Notes under the pieces: generated by a model
What the model saw: the letters and a program-made list of their open reading frames with translations, nothing else
Databases searched by the model: none
Told to the model about the DNA's origin: nothing
From: Benincasa hispida
Taxonomy: Eukaryota > Streptophyta > Magnoliopsida > Cucurbitales > Cucurbitaceae
Length of the DNA: 64,000 nt
Reading direction: 5' to 3'
Assembly: GCF_009727055.1 (NCBI RefSeq)
Contig: NC_052359.1
Coordinates: 64,018,335 to 64,082,334 of the forward strand
Shown: piece after piece, positions 48,690 through 60,832 of the stretch
Numbering within the stretch: the first letter of the stretch is position 1
Layout of the letters: each line of letters opens with the position of its first letter
Made by a program: the position numbers and the translations under genes

Positions 48690-50829
48690 TGTTGGGATTT
48701 GTGTCCTAATTCTTCTGGAGTCTCGTTGTTTTGTAAAGATACATGTTGTTCAATGAATAAAATAAATGTTATTTAATTCTTACATTTACTCATATCCAAT
48801 AAACAAAGCTCATTGGTTATCTTATGTGAACTTAAGCATGTATATGTGATATACAAGTGGATCATACGTTAAGTGATAACCTAAATCAGTTTGTAGTATA
48901 AGGATTAAGGTAGGATACCTGATCCTGGCGACACTACGGATACGACCTGCTTTGTAGAGGTTTGCAAGTGTTGTAAACTACTACAGATGGTTGATTCTGA
49001 CCATTCATGTGGAGACGTGAAGCGGGGGTGTCCTATACAAAGAGTTTGAATAAGACCTGGACCACAAGATGACTAGACTCTGTATATAATGCGGTTGATA
49101 CTAGAGACTTGCATCTCACCTAAACGACCATAGGTGACATGACCTCAATCCTGAGTGTTTTGTGAACTCCTGCCTTTGAGGGCGGTCCTTTGATTAGTAT
49201 GGGTGAGAGTGGCCAGATTACCAACTCAACATGCCTACCTTTTTGGGGACTTGTCTGATCTGGGAGTTGGGAACTCAATCTACAATAAGAAATTCACTTC
49301 TTTCCCAAAGCAGGGATAAGTAGAGAGATTGCTCCCTTAAGGACTGATTCCGGGGCTTGAACATAGTGGCCTTTTGGAAGAGAAGACTCAGTCATAGTAG
49401 GACTATGATTTATGTTCATAAGAGGGATCAGTGGTACTTAAGGAGACAGATGTACCTACAGAGCCATAATGGGTATTGGCCCAGCTGTACTTACGAGCGA
49501 TCTGTGAAGGGTTTTCGTACTGCTGATTAGTTAAGATGGGCATATAATATATCTGTAATGTAAAGAGTTCAGCTGCCAGTCTTTAGTAGAGTGCTTGTCA
49601 GTTAACGCATGGTGGATGTCGTGACTAAAGAGTTTAGTCAGTTATTCACGTACCGTTGGAGCTTCGGATCTATATGTCCATGAGGTCCCATTGGTAGCTT
49701 AGATTCATGTTGAAGAATCAAGTTCTTGGTGTTGATTTGAAATGTTCAAATTGACAAGAGGTATTTTGATTATATGTGATATAATCGTTATGATGTATGA
49801 GATACATCTAGTGGAGAATTGATGTAAATGAGATTTACATTAAGTACCATGGAATAGAAAAAGAACTGTGGTTTATATGTTTCATGAGATGAAATATTAA
49901 AACTATAGGTTATAAATATAGTATGATAAGTTGGTTATCATTTATGTTTATAATAATATTAATTATTAGATAATTAATACTTTCTCTTTTAAATAACCAA
50001 ATGTAGTGGGTGGTTATTGATCATGGTAAGTATAAAGAAAATCGGTTTCATATTTTGAAAAAAAAAAAAAGAGTTTTTACAAAAGTTTGAAAAGTTTTGA
50101 GTTTTTACAGATGTACTAAATGATGGTTAGGCGAGCTAAACGATCGTGCAGTGTTTACTAAACGATCGCATAGCTTTACTAGACGATCGCTGGCCCAAGG
50201 TAAACGATCGTGTAGAATCGACCGAGCTAAACGATCGCATAGCTTTTTCTAGACGATCACATAGTTTTATCTAAACTATTGGGCATCGACCTATACGATA
50301 GGTCTTCGAATTCTCCTACTTGCCCAGTCGTGTACGCGATTGTTGTTTCCTCCATTTGTCTGCCTCACACCAAGTCCGAATAGAGCCCACCCTCTGGATT
50401 CTCACACTGAGAATACGAAGGTCGCTTTGTTGGTAGTGTCAGACTCAATTCGACACCATCGAGGTTTTCCGGAGGCCGTTCGTGGTGCTGCAGAGGCTGT
50501 TCACTGTTGCAGAGGAGCTCATGACCGAGGAGATCGTTGAGGATGAGCGCGAAGTGTTCGTTCTGTGTTCATGCGGTGTTGCGGTCATGTAGATTGAGTG
50601 CTTGTGGTTGCTGTGACTGATCAGAGTGCATATTGGAGCGTGGAAATGCTTCTGTCGTTGTTAGTACAGTTTTTCGTTTGTATATTTATTGTTCATACTG
50701 TAATTTCTCTATATATTTGCATAACTGTTTGTGTTCAGGTTGACTGTAAATGTATTGTTGATTTATGATTGTAATTTGGAATAGTCTTACTTTTGCTGCT
50801 CACGGAAATCGCATTTCCGATTTTCTTCA
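48690..50829 (+). mobile_element. Copia LTR inserted in transposase coding sequence
   Basis: TGTTGGGATTTGTGTCC (48690) to GATTTTCTTCA (50829), 2140 bases, no internal region. The flanks CCAAC and ATACG do not match. It is colinear with the minus-strand LTRs at 6800 and 11607 and carries the same minisatellite. Confidence 0.82.
50110..50340. repeat. ACGATCG-type minisatellite in copia LTR
   Basis: Eight or so copies of AAACGATCGCATAGCTTT and GACGATCGC variants with irregular spacing. Confidence 0.85.
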
Positions 50830-52975
50830 ATACGTTATATTCACACTATGTTTTCACTAGATGATCATATTAAGCCATGTAACTTGGGGAAAGACCAAAG
50901 TGAAGCTTTTTTTGGTCACAACAATGAACCCAAATGTACTTCACAGTTTGATACTGAATATGGATATGGACAATCTTCAGGACCACAAACTTCTCCAATA
51001 CCTTACATCCATGTTCCAACCCCACTTGCTCTTATCCCACCAGTTGTGATGCCTTCGATACAAATGCATTCCACCGTTCCACCCCAACCATTTGTAGATA
51101 TACCCAGACCATCAGAAGGCCCATCGTATAACGACCTCATTACAATACCTTATGACTTTCTGAATGACGAGGATATAAAGGTCAGTCAAATTTTCTTTTC
51201 GAAATATGATTTTTCAGTTAAATTATCGATGCTTGCAATAAGAAAGAACTTTGACTATCTGTAAAAAAGTCAACAAAGAGCTTGCTAATTATCCGATGTT
51301 TGGTTGAGGAATGCAAGTAGAGGGTCCGTGCAAAAAAAAAAAGAAAAAAAAAGAAAGTGATTCCTTTAAAGTGACAAAATATCCAAGCGAACATACATGC
51401 TCTCTTGAAATGAGAATGGGTAATCATCGAGAAGTAAAAAGTTGGATTATTGGACACTTAATCAAGTCTAAATACGAACAAGTTGGTCGAATATACCACC
51501 CGAGGGATATAATTGAAGATGTTCGACGAGAATATGAAGTGAACATAAGTTACAGGTGAGCTTATCGCGCTAGAGAATATGGATTGGTGTTCACACGAGG
51601 GTTGCCGGAAGGATCATATGCTTTTTTTATAGGGCATATGGCGAGGCACTTAAGCTTGGAAATCCAGGTACAATCTTTAAGGTTGATTAGAGGACGGGCA
51701 GTACGTATTCATGGCACTTGGTCTGTGTAACAGGGGTTTTTTGAACTACATCCGCCCAGTAATTGTTGTTAATGGGATGCATTTGCATGAGAAATACAAA
51801 GGTGTGTTATTAATAGCAATATGTATTGATGGCAATAATAACATATATCCTATCGCCTTCAGTGTTGTAGATGGTGAGAACGATGCATCATGAACTTGGT
51901 TCATGACTCATTTGAAGGCTTCTATTAGGAGACATTCCAAATTTAATGATTATATCAGATCGTCACATCTCAGTTGCAAAGGTTGTCTCAAGTATATTCC
52001 CTAATGCATTTCATGCCCTATGTATATACTATATTTGAAACAATTTGATAGACAAATTTAAGAATGAGGACATAATCCCACACTTCTACCTAGCAGCGAA
52101 AGCTTATAGAATGTCTGAGTTCAAGATGTATTGGAATAAGCTCCATAAATATCATGGTGTGATGGCCTATCTTGAGGAGGTTTCATTACAATAGTGGCAA
52201 GGGTTTATCAAGTCCATTGTAGGTATGATAAGATGACGAAAAATATAGTAGAATGCCTCAATGTAGTGTTAAAAGATGCACAAGAACTACTAATCACAAA
52301 GCTATTAAAGCATATCCACGAGTGGCTACAAGATTGGTTCTATATCTGACGTACACATGCAATAACATGCACAAACATCGTAACTGATTACGTTATGAGT
52401 ATTCTTAAGGAATTGGAATTGATGTCTAGGACATATCGTGTTTCCCCGGTGGACATGCATATAATTAATGTGGAAGATGGATATTTGAGGGGGTTGGTTC
52501 ATCTTCATTCACGGACATGTACTTATATGGAGTTTAATTGCATTGATATCCCATGCTCCCATGCAATATCTACAACGACCTTATAAACATTAATGTTCAA
52601 ACATTATGTGCAAAATGGTTTAAAGTTGACTACATGCTTGCTACTTACGTCGAACCAATCTTCCCAATTGGTCGAAGACAAGATTTTGAAGACTTTGAAA
52701 TTCTACCACCACGAAAGGTAGCAAGTGTCAGTCGACATCAAACCATTAGGATACCTTCTACTGGAGAGGAGCCATGTAAAATACATTGGTGTACACTGAT
52801 GACATGCAGAAATGCATGCCATCTTAGGCCTTTTACTTAGAATTATGAAGGTTGTTAAGAAGAATATGCGACAATTATGCTAGGAATTCATGAGAAAATG
52901 AGCTTGCGTCGTTCAACATGATGAATCTCGGCCAACCCATTATTATGCATTATTATGCATGCAATGTTCTATTTT

Positions 52976-55900
52976 TGTAGCTAACGCAGGAAATGGACGC
53001 AAACGCGGAAATCAGACCACCGCATAAACGACCGCATGCGGAGAAACTCTCCATTGCAAAGGCGAACACGTTCGATCAACGCATGGATGTTGCGGTAATC
53101 AGCCGCATGCGTCCATTGCATGGGAGTTGCGCTCATCAAGCAATTGCGGTCATCGTGTAAAGTTGTGGTATTAACTGAATGCAGTCACTGAATGATTACG
53201 GCTATGCGGTAATACATACTAATGAGATCAACGCAAGGTTGGTGGAATGAACGCATCAACGCATCTACCTTGAGAAAATAAAAAGTTGATGTTGACATTT
53301 CACCTACCACGCCGTTAGCGGCAGAGATTCAGAAAGGACTAAATGCGTCAAATGTCAGAATCAAAGCAGTCCATTAATGCTGTCAGCAATTCATGCTCTA
53401 TAAAGAAGCCAATGAGCAGAAATTCAATCATCCAAGGTTTTCACCTGAGGTTCGCCTAGGGCGGATTCTTATGATCCAGGAAAGATGCGTGAGAAGACGC
53501 TTGAGAGTTCTTCACCTCCTTCATCCATTCCGAGTGATGATCGGAGCCTTCGACCGGAGCTAGATCTCGGGAGAGTCCGCTCTACCGGCCATCCATGGCA
53601 CCACCGGCAACCTTGACGCACATCCGCTGGAAGCAAGTCTTTATTTCCAGCCGATCATTTCATTTTCCTTTCTTTTCTTATATTGTATTGAATGACATTT
53701 TGTGATTAAGGAATTAATACAATTTATTTTCAATGCATTTCTGTGTTCCTTCGATTGCATCTCCATCATCTTCACATAGCTTCATTACTTTCATTGCATC
53801 ACTTAGTGAGATTACTTGAGTATCGCATAATTAGTCATGTGGATTAGGGATATGAAGTATGTAGAAAACCACCGAGAGGTGTGCGTTGTAAGAGTATGTG
53901 AGAAAACCTTATTTGCTTAGTGTGAAACTGCGACAACACCTGTCTATAGGCTAATGCATTACTTGTCTATAAGTAAAGTCAGCAACAACCAACTGCCCGG
54001 GAGGGTAAGTGGTTTGTCGCATTAAGCAATGTAAGTCATTGTTCACTAGGGATAAGAACAATCTTAGGTCAGCAAGGTTCATGCGGTTACCTTGTCCTAT
54101 TGAGCGCTTCATTCATCATTTAGGCATACTTGGGAGAGTAGTCTAAAACCAAAATTTAAGACTCGAGAGAGCGGATTGGAATGCATAGGCAAGCTCCATT
54201 TGCTACCACACAGCGTATGCATTGTCACACCCCCTCCCTAGCCTTAGCCCCCAAGAACTGGAACGGAGCGTGAGGGTACACCAGTAGTATTCCAAGACAA
54301 TATTTCAATATAATGTTCCCCCCCCCCCCATCTATTAAAGATTTCAACATGTTTACAATGCTCTATCTAACTTTCATACACATAGTTCAATTTCCTATAT
54401 TCTTTATTACATGATCTGAGTCGTGCCCTGAGAATTTACCAAGTCCTAATGTGTTTGTGGTTAGTAGACTCCTTCTTGAACGCTCCGTTTTGCTACCTGG
54501 GGGGGGATATAAGAAAAAATTTGGAAGAGTGTGAGCTACTAAGCCCAGTGAGTGGTTCTTTTAGAATAATAATCACTTTGCAAAACATATTTTTGGGAAA
54601 TCAATCACATAATCACAATTCCAGTATAATTTATGCATGATCATGTGTACATTCATTCAATTATCAACCTCCAGTTCTATGCTATACGTGGCATGCTCAT
54701 ATCATGGACACATTATCAATCACATACAACTTTTTATGGAAACTTTCCTATAACCCACTTCTCCCGCCAATGTGCACATCGACAATTCTTTTCCTGCTAG
54801 TCATGCTTACGTACTTAACTATATTTCCCGCCGGTCGTCACTGACTATTATTTCTCGCCAACCGAGACCAACTATATTTTTCCACCAAGCACCATTTATT
54901 AAGCATGCTAACTTATGTAATCTGGGTATAATCTCAGTTTCCATAGCAATTTCGCAAACAATATCATGGCAACAACATAACATCATAAGCATGCATTTGA
55001 CACTTACATATACTTTATACATATCTACGCATAAAACTAAGTAAACACTCACCGTTAGCAAGTTTTTCCACTAAAATCACCTTGAGAATACCTTCTTGAG
55101 AATTCCTCCATATCAATGGAAATTCCTCAATTAATATATGTTATATCAATAAATAATGTCAAACTAGCCAAAATACTATTATATAATGAAAACACTAGCT
55201 TACCCTACTCCAATTTTGCCAAAATACCAAAATTACCCTCTTTAAAGGTTATTTAGACCGTGGTAGGCAGCTGGGCGTTGGGCAGTAGGCAGGGTGGGCA
55301 TGTTGTGCCGCATAGTGGACTGGCGCATCTGGGCGTGCATTGTGTTGGGCGTGCGCTGGGCATGATGCATCATACGGAGGAGGCAGCTACGCTGAGCTGG
55401 CGTGCGGGATATGTCAAGCGAGGCACACGTGGACGGACAGGCGGACTCAGCGCTGCGTGCGCACAGAGTGTGGGCTGGTTGTGCGTCCGGCTGACTCAAT
55501 GCTTCACCAACGCAACCTTTGTTTCTTTTGATCTTCAATCAACTTGGCAGCCTAATAACTAAAACGTAACTCTCTAAATATGCTCTCAACACACAATTTA
55601 AGTGATGGTATGAATAAATTCCTCGTGCTCAACCCCTCTATTTATAGCCATTTCAAACTCACCCCATGATGAACTCAACTCCCATTTGTCTCACTTTAGA
55701 GCTGCACCAACTCAGCCTACCAAGCCTAGCCTTGAGTTGTTCTCATTTTAGTTTGCCAGCCAAAATCTCCTTTTTTACATGAAATCTCCTTCATCCGCCT
55801 CCTGCTTGGGGTGATAAGACTTCAATTGCATGAAATCTCCTTTAGCCACCTCCTACTAGAATTTTATGTGATCCTCCTTTTGCCACCTAAATTACTTAAA

Positions 55901-57355
55901 TACTTCACATATTTCTCTACTTAAGTTGTTTAAGACTTATGCTCGTATACCATTGGCATCCTCCCTTGAAGTTCTCCATTAATTAGCCTTACCCTTTATC
56001 CTTAACGCATAGCAACTCACCCTTCCTTCATCAAAGTCCCACTTAGCCAACGCATGAGTTGGCCATCACCAACGCATAGGGTGGCCGCTCACCCTCGACG
56101 CATGGCTTGCTAGGTGTGCTTGCTCGGCCTACTAAGCATGGACGCATGGTGCTGACCATCGATGCATAGTGTGCTACCTAGGCGCTTGCGTGCTTGGCTG
56201 CATAGGCATGCTTGGTCGTGTGGGCGTGTCTCGCCGCATGGGGCATGCGCTTGGCATAGTGCATCAACGCATGGCTGCTCGGTAGACTCGACAGTGCTTC
56301 AACGCATAGGATGGCTTGCCCGCTTGCCCATTCGACGCATAGGCAGGGCACTCGGCATACACCATCGACGCATGGGCTGCGCGCTTGACGCACGGCCTGT
56401 GCGCTTATCCTCGACGCACGGCTACTCTCTTAGCATGCTCACTCGACGCATGCTTCCTACCCGTGTCCGCATAGCTCATGTATGCCTTTGCGTTGGTTGT
56501 ATGCAACCCTTAGCAATTTTTCAAGTTTTCTTGCTTCCATCCTCCATGTCTTCTTGCGTCTAACATGTTTTAAGCCCTTCATAAGCGTTTAAACTTTTGG
56601 TCACCTTTTTGGATATTTTTTATGTTTTTCTCCCTTTGCTCCAATATCCTTACTTAGGATTTTTCTATTTAACCTCCCACTTTAGATTTAGTGTTAGGGT
56701 CCTACATGCACCCTATGGATAGGATATTGCATGCATCTAGGAAGTAGGATAAGGTGTTATGCGGCTATCACGCTCATGCGGCGAGAGCTAGTGAGCGGGT
56801 TATGGAGGTTTTGGCAGGCATAGGCTTCCAGCAATATCGCAGATACACCGCATACGTTTTAGAGTTAGGCTTAAGTGTGTGTAGCATGATTGCATGGCTT
56901 GCATTGACTAAGTTTATCCTTGCGGTCAGTCTTAAGGGTTGCAATGAAATCATCTCCACATTTTATCTATTTTCCCATTCATTTATTTCATGTCAAGAGT
57001 TGTCATGTTTCTACCTCTCGTACATATTCTCATTGCGTTATCTATTAGTTAGGAGTAGGATTAGGATTAGCTTAGCAACTCCTCCAACATTCTTTTATTT
57101 AACCGTCGCATGCACATTACCGTATTCAGTCAGCAACAAGTCCCTGAGTTCGACCTCGGATCACCCGAGAAACTTGCTTTCACGCTATACTTGGCGTGAG
57201 CGCAAGAAAACTTGTGACAGGACGCATGGTCATCGCATACATCTCTTAACGCATAATCATTCCAACGCTGACAATCAACGCATACCTTAAGACCATCGAT
57301 GCATGACAATTCAACACATACTTTAAGAACATGCATCGCATAACGCGTCCAAGGG
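52976..57355 (+). mobile_element. Tat/Athila-type LTR split by a gypsy solo LTR
   Basis: Starts TGTAGCTAACGCAGGAAATG, comparable to the start at 13836, and contains near its end GAGTTCGACCTCGGATCACC (about 57146), the same U5-like phrase as at 15360. ATTTT occurs at 52971-52975 and 57356-57360 as a possible target duplication, but the 3' tip is GGG rather than CA, so the right boundary is uncertain by a few bases. Rich in ACGCAT/ATGCGT words. Without the inner LTR it is about 1.9 kb. Confidence 0.6.
54223..56706 (-). mobile_element. Ty3/gypsy solo LTR with target duplication
   Basis: TGTCACACCCCCTCCC (54223) to GGTCCTACA (56706), 2484 bases, flanked by TGCAT (54218-54222) and TGCAC (56707-56711), 4/5 matching. 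It carries GAGCTACTAAGCCCAGTGAG (about 54533), shared with the LTR at 37178, a ten-C run (54321-54330), and a GC-rich half (55260-56470). The GC-rich open frames on both strands are not genes. Confidence 0.85.
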
Positions 57356-57489
57356 ATTTTAGTTGTTGAGTATTTGACGTCTAATTTCCCGTCACCATAC
57401 ATGATGTGGTAAGAGAGGACATAACAAGAAAACGTGTAGACAAACATTAATAACACCTGACACTAGCCCATCTAGGCTCAACGATATAT

Positions 57490-57830
57490 AATTTGTATAC
57501 GATCGATTTATTATAAATGAAGGGTGATCGCTTAGTTATTTATGGGCAATCGCTTAGTTATTTATGGGCGGTCGTTTAGTTATTTATAGGTGATTGCTTA
57601 GTTATTTATATACAATTGTGTAGTTATTCATGGGCGACCGCTTAGTTATTATGTGCGATTGTTTACTTCGATCTATGTGATAGCTTAGTTATTTCTATTC
57701 GATCCCTTTATTATTTTTATGAAGCTTCTTTGTTATTTGTATGTGATATTATAGTTATTATGTGTGATCATTTACTCAGATATATGTGATCGTTTAGTTA
57801 GTTTTGGGTGATTGCTTAGTTAACTGAACA
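57490..57830. repeat. GATCGCTTAGTTATTTAT minisatellite in the MULE
   Basis: About twelve copies of GATCGCTTAGTTATTTATGG with substitutions, period about 28-30 bases, at the downstream (3') side of the Ulp1 gene. Confidence 0.9.
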
Positions 57831-57835
57831 GTGCA

Positions 57836-58600
57836 ATTTGAATTCTATTACCATAAATATTTATTTGCCCACAACTGGGCAACATATTGTTTCCTATACA
57901 ATACCATATTAGTCTATGTTAAGCTAGCCTTATCAACACCAGTTACACAATATTCTATAAATTTAGCACAAAAAGTGCCACAGTCTAGAGACTTGCCCTC
58001 TTGGAGGGTCACCTTCGATTCTTCACTTCCCATTGCACGTACTTGAACCTCCTATGTTGAATGTCAAATCAGACAGAAATCAACATCGAAGGTATTGCTC
58101 TGGCCACGAGTTGAAGATAACAATCAACTATGTCACTACTGATGTAGTTCGGCTTGGATTCATATGCAAAGATTGTGCACCCCTCTAGATTGATGGCAAG
58201 CATAAGCCAGTATTGTTTGATACTGATTGGCTCAAATACGAAGTCAACATCCATCTACACTGGCTTGTATTCTTTATATTGTCGAAGCACGTAGTCAGTA
58301 AAGAAGTGAGAGTTCGCCCAAAACCTCATGTGTGCTTCATGATCCAACCAGCCTACCACTTTGCCATCCTTCATTTCAAGACCTTCTGACCGAAACTTAG
58401 AAGCAATTCCCTCTGGCTCCATCAAAGAATCTTGGAAAAGGCAAGATGTAAATACATGGTTGAGTGAAGATTACTTTCAACAAATATGTGAAATTTTCAT
58501 ACCATGAAGCTCAAATCAATCACTATGAATCGATACTTGCACAGATCAAGTTTTGAATGCAACTTCTGATGCACGTGCATCAATAGAAGATCTATAGTCT
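57836..58600 (-). pseudogene. Ulp1-like (C48) SUMO protease domain
   Basis: On minus: EGLEMKDGKVVGWLDHEAHM, then the C48 core VDFVFEPISIKQYWLMLAIN and CTIFAYESKPNYIS (58254-58069), and after a frameshift KSLDCGTFCAKFIEYC (Cys codon 57980-57982) and QYVAQLWANKYLW. The active-site Cys in DCG is kept, but the catalytic His of the HW pair is Tyr (58210-58212) and the DS Asp is Glu. A stop before MDVDF, a stop at 58069 and a frameshift near 58010 also break it. Such domains in MULEs derive from host SUMO proteases. Position between two minisatellites fits a MULE cargo gene. Confidence 0.85.
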
Positions 58601-58639
58601 TGTCCAACAAAGAAAAATATAAATATAAATACTGGGAAT

Positions 58640-58870
58640 TCTAAATGATCATGTAGAATTACCTTAGAGATGATGTATAATTTCCTAAACGACCGTGTAG
58701 AATTATCTTAGCGATCCTTGGGATCTTTCTACGTGATTGCCAAGACTTTTCTATGAAATCATTTGGTAATGTCTACACGATCGTTTAGGCTTTTCTATAA
58801 AGATTTAAACGATTGTTTAGAAACTTCTAAATGATCGATTAGAATTTCCTAAACGATCGATTATGATTAA
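58640..58870. repeat. AAACGATCG minisatellite upstream of Ulp1
   Basis: Six or seven copies of CCTAAACGATCGATTA and CTACACGATCGTTTAG variants on the upstream (5') side of the Ulp1 gene. Confidence 0.8.
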
Positions 58871-58961
58871 TGAATTAATCGAAATACTCACGTCTCCTAG
58901 CACTCATGTGTTCTGCTTAAGTATTTCGAAGAAATCCCTGGTCCTAAAGGTATATACTACC

Positions 58962-60832
58962 TGTTGAGTTGTATGTCCTAAAGCTCACAGTTTGTAATGT
59001 TAAACATATTCTATTATTCAATAAAAATGTTGTTGACGTTATTGATGTTTATTCAATAAAACTACTATTGAATATGTGAATTACACTTGTAAAGTCTAAA
59101 TCCAATAAACTAAAGATCCATGACTATTATATGAATACATGAACTTTATGTGGAGACATAAGAGTGGATCAAGTTCAGTAAATAGCCAAAATGATCTATA
59201 GTTTACAATAAGGTTGGGTACCTTATTCTGATAACACTATCGGATGTGGCCCACTCTGTAGTTGTTACAATTTCTTGTAAAGTGCTACAAACAAAGTGAT
59301 CCTGATTCGTTCATCTATTGACATGAAGAGCGGGGGCGTCCTATACAATGAGTTTCCATAAGATCAGACCAAGAATTAAGTCACTCTTACTTTATAATGT
59401 TATTTACTATTTAAGACATACTATTTCAAAGCGATAACCTACATAACTTGACCTTAATCCTGAGCTAACTATGAACTCCTATTTATTCGGGATTATCGTT
59501 AGATTTTCATGGAAGAGGGTTGGCTTAAAAACGACGGCTCAATAAGCCTCCCATTTCAGGGGTAAGACCGGGTGGATAGCTGGGGATATAGGGTGCAAGA
59601 CGGAATTCACTCCTACCCGCTTTTAGGGATAGTAGAGAGGTTCTTCCCTTAAGTACTGTCTCCGGGTCTTGAACAAGGGGTCCCACTTTCTTATTGGCCC
59701 AAGAGGGACTCGGTTTAGTGATTGGACCACATACCAATTATTCATTAGCGAATCAGTGGGACTTAAGGAATAAGATGTAATCTCAGGGGTAAAACAGCTT
59801 TTGACCCAACCGTTATACGAACAACTTGTGAAGGGTTGACTTACTTATCATGGTTATATCAAATGGACACATAATATATCTACAGTGAGGGGAGTGCAAC
59901 TACAAGCTATAGTGGATAGTCCTGTTAGTTAACGAATGTTGATTAACTAGGTTAAAGAGTTTGACTGGTTAGTCTCGGATCGTTGGAGCTCATGATTTGT
60001 AGGTCCATCGGGTCTCCTGGCTAGCTCAAAATGGACACAATTGAAGAACTAGGTGAAGTAATAATTTGAAATGTTCAAATTCGGGTTTTAGGAAAAATTA
60101 TATTTTATATGAGATATAATTTACAATTAAATAAATAAATAATTATTTATTTATTTTTTAGAGCATACTTGATCATTAGCATGAAAGTGTTTTTTTAAAA
60201 CTTGATTAATATGATTAATCAAAGCTAGGTGTCAAAGACAATTTAATATGTGTTATTAAATTTATTTATTTAATTTAATTTAAACTGTTTAAATTAAATA
60301 ATTTATAAATTTGAAAAATTGTATCTCATTTTTTAATAAAAAATTAGTTAGTGGAAAAATCCAATTTGAATTTTTCCGCTAACTAAGTGGACTTTGTAGT
60401 GGCACTTCCCAGGCTTGATACCTAAAGTTTACATGCTAGTGGAGTTTGAGGTCGAAGACATGCAAGATAGGATTTTGCATGTATTTTTTTTATAAATAGT
60501 TTGGTTTTTGAATATTATAAAAGCTAATGCTTCTTTGACCTTTGACCTAAACTCTTCCACCAAAATCTCTTTACAATCCTTTTACTAAAGTGACCCTTGT
60601 CTTCACTAACAAAATGGTCCCACCCCCGTGTTCTTCAATTGGAGAATAGCGAGGATTTGTCATTGGTGGTGTCGATCGAGCTTGAGAGAGGAAGATTGTG
60701 GTGGATTCTACAAAGGTTGTAATTTATAACCTTCATGCATGCTCTTTCTTGTTTTTTATGTAATTAGAACATTATCGATCCTTGCTTCTGTTGTGCATGT
60801 GTTCTTTATATTCCAGCAATTGGTATCAGAGC
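58962..60832 (+). mobile_element. 5' LTR and intact primer binding site
   Basis: TGTTGAGTTGTATGTCC (58962) to TATTCCAGCA (60818), 1857 bases, then ATTGGTATCAGAGC (60819-60832), a perfect initiator-Met tRNA site. A homologous donor position reads CAAAGGTTGTAA (about 60712-60723), weaker than in the other LTRs. Confidence 0.93.

Larger units (their letters stand above)
48160..52860 (+). pseudogene. mudrA: MuDR-type transposase, split by a solo LTR
   Basis: N-terminal part before 48690 (INSIDE: SPDMFNIHIKFCYNLLVPPPSIDI). After the LTR: MFSLDDHIKPCNLG and a proline-rich spacer, then the MuDR DNA-binding region ISQ-like IKVSQIFFSKYDFSVKLSMLA (about 51175-51240), KYPSEHTCSLEMRMGNH, then MULE DDE domain YIRPVIVVNGMHLHEKYKG and YPIAFSVVDGENDAS (51711-51893), IISDRHISVAK (about 51950) and a SWIM finger CTYMEFNCIDIPCSHA (about 52520-52565). 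The first catalytic Asp is Asn (51771-51773). Poly-A growth at 51332 and multiple frameshifts and stops kill it. Confidence 0.88.
47895..58961 (+). mobile_element. Mutator-like element with Ulp1 protease, nested insertions
   Basis: Left end proposed at 47895 (GGAAAATTTCAAAAAATGAC, resembling plant MULE termini). It holds a mudrA-type transposase on plus (48160-52860) and a Ulp1-like protease on minus (57836-58600). The right end is not visible because a copia element starts at 58962. Without the insertions at 48690-50829 and 52976-57355 about 4.5 kb remains, a normal MULE size. MULEs carrying Ulp1 genes are known from Arabidopsis (Kaonashi) and melon (CUMULE); membership is inference. Confidence 0.8.

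Noticed and set aside
55242..55562. Overlapping 98-100-codon frames on both strands
   Set aside because: Mutual shadows in a GC-rich part of the same LTR; no motifs.
56162..56563. 133-codon plus-strand frame, GC-rich
   Set aside because: Lies in the gypsy solo LTR, is built from ACGCATGG repeats and resembles no protein family.
56754..57290. 178-codon plus-strand frame
   Set aside because: Lies in the 3' part of the Tat/Athila-type LTR and crosses its U5-like phrase; no family resemblance.
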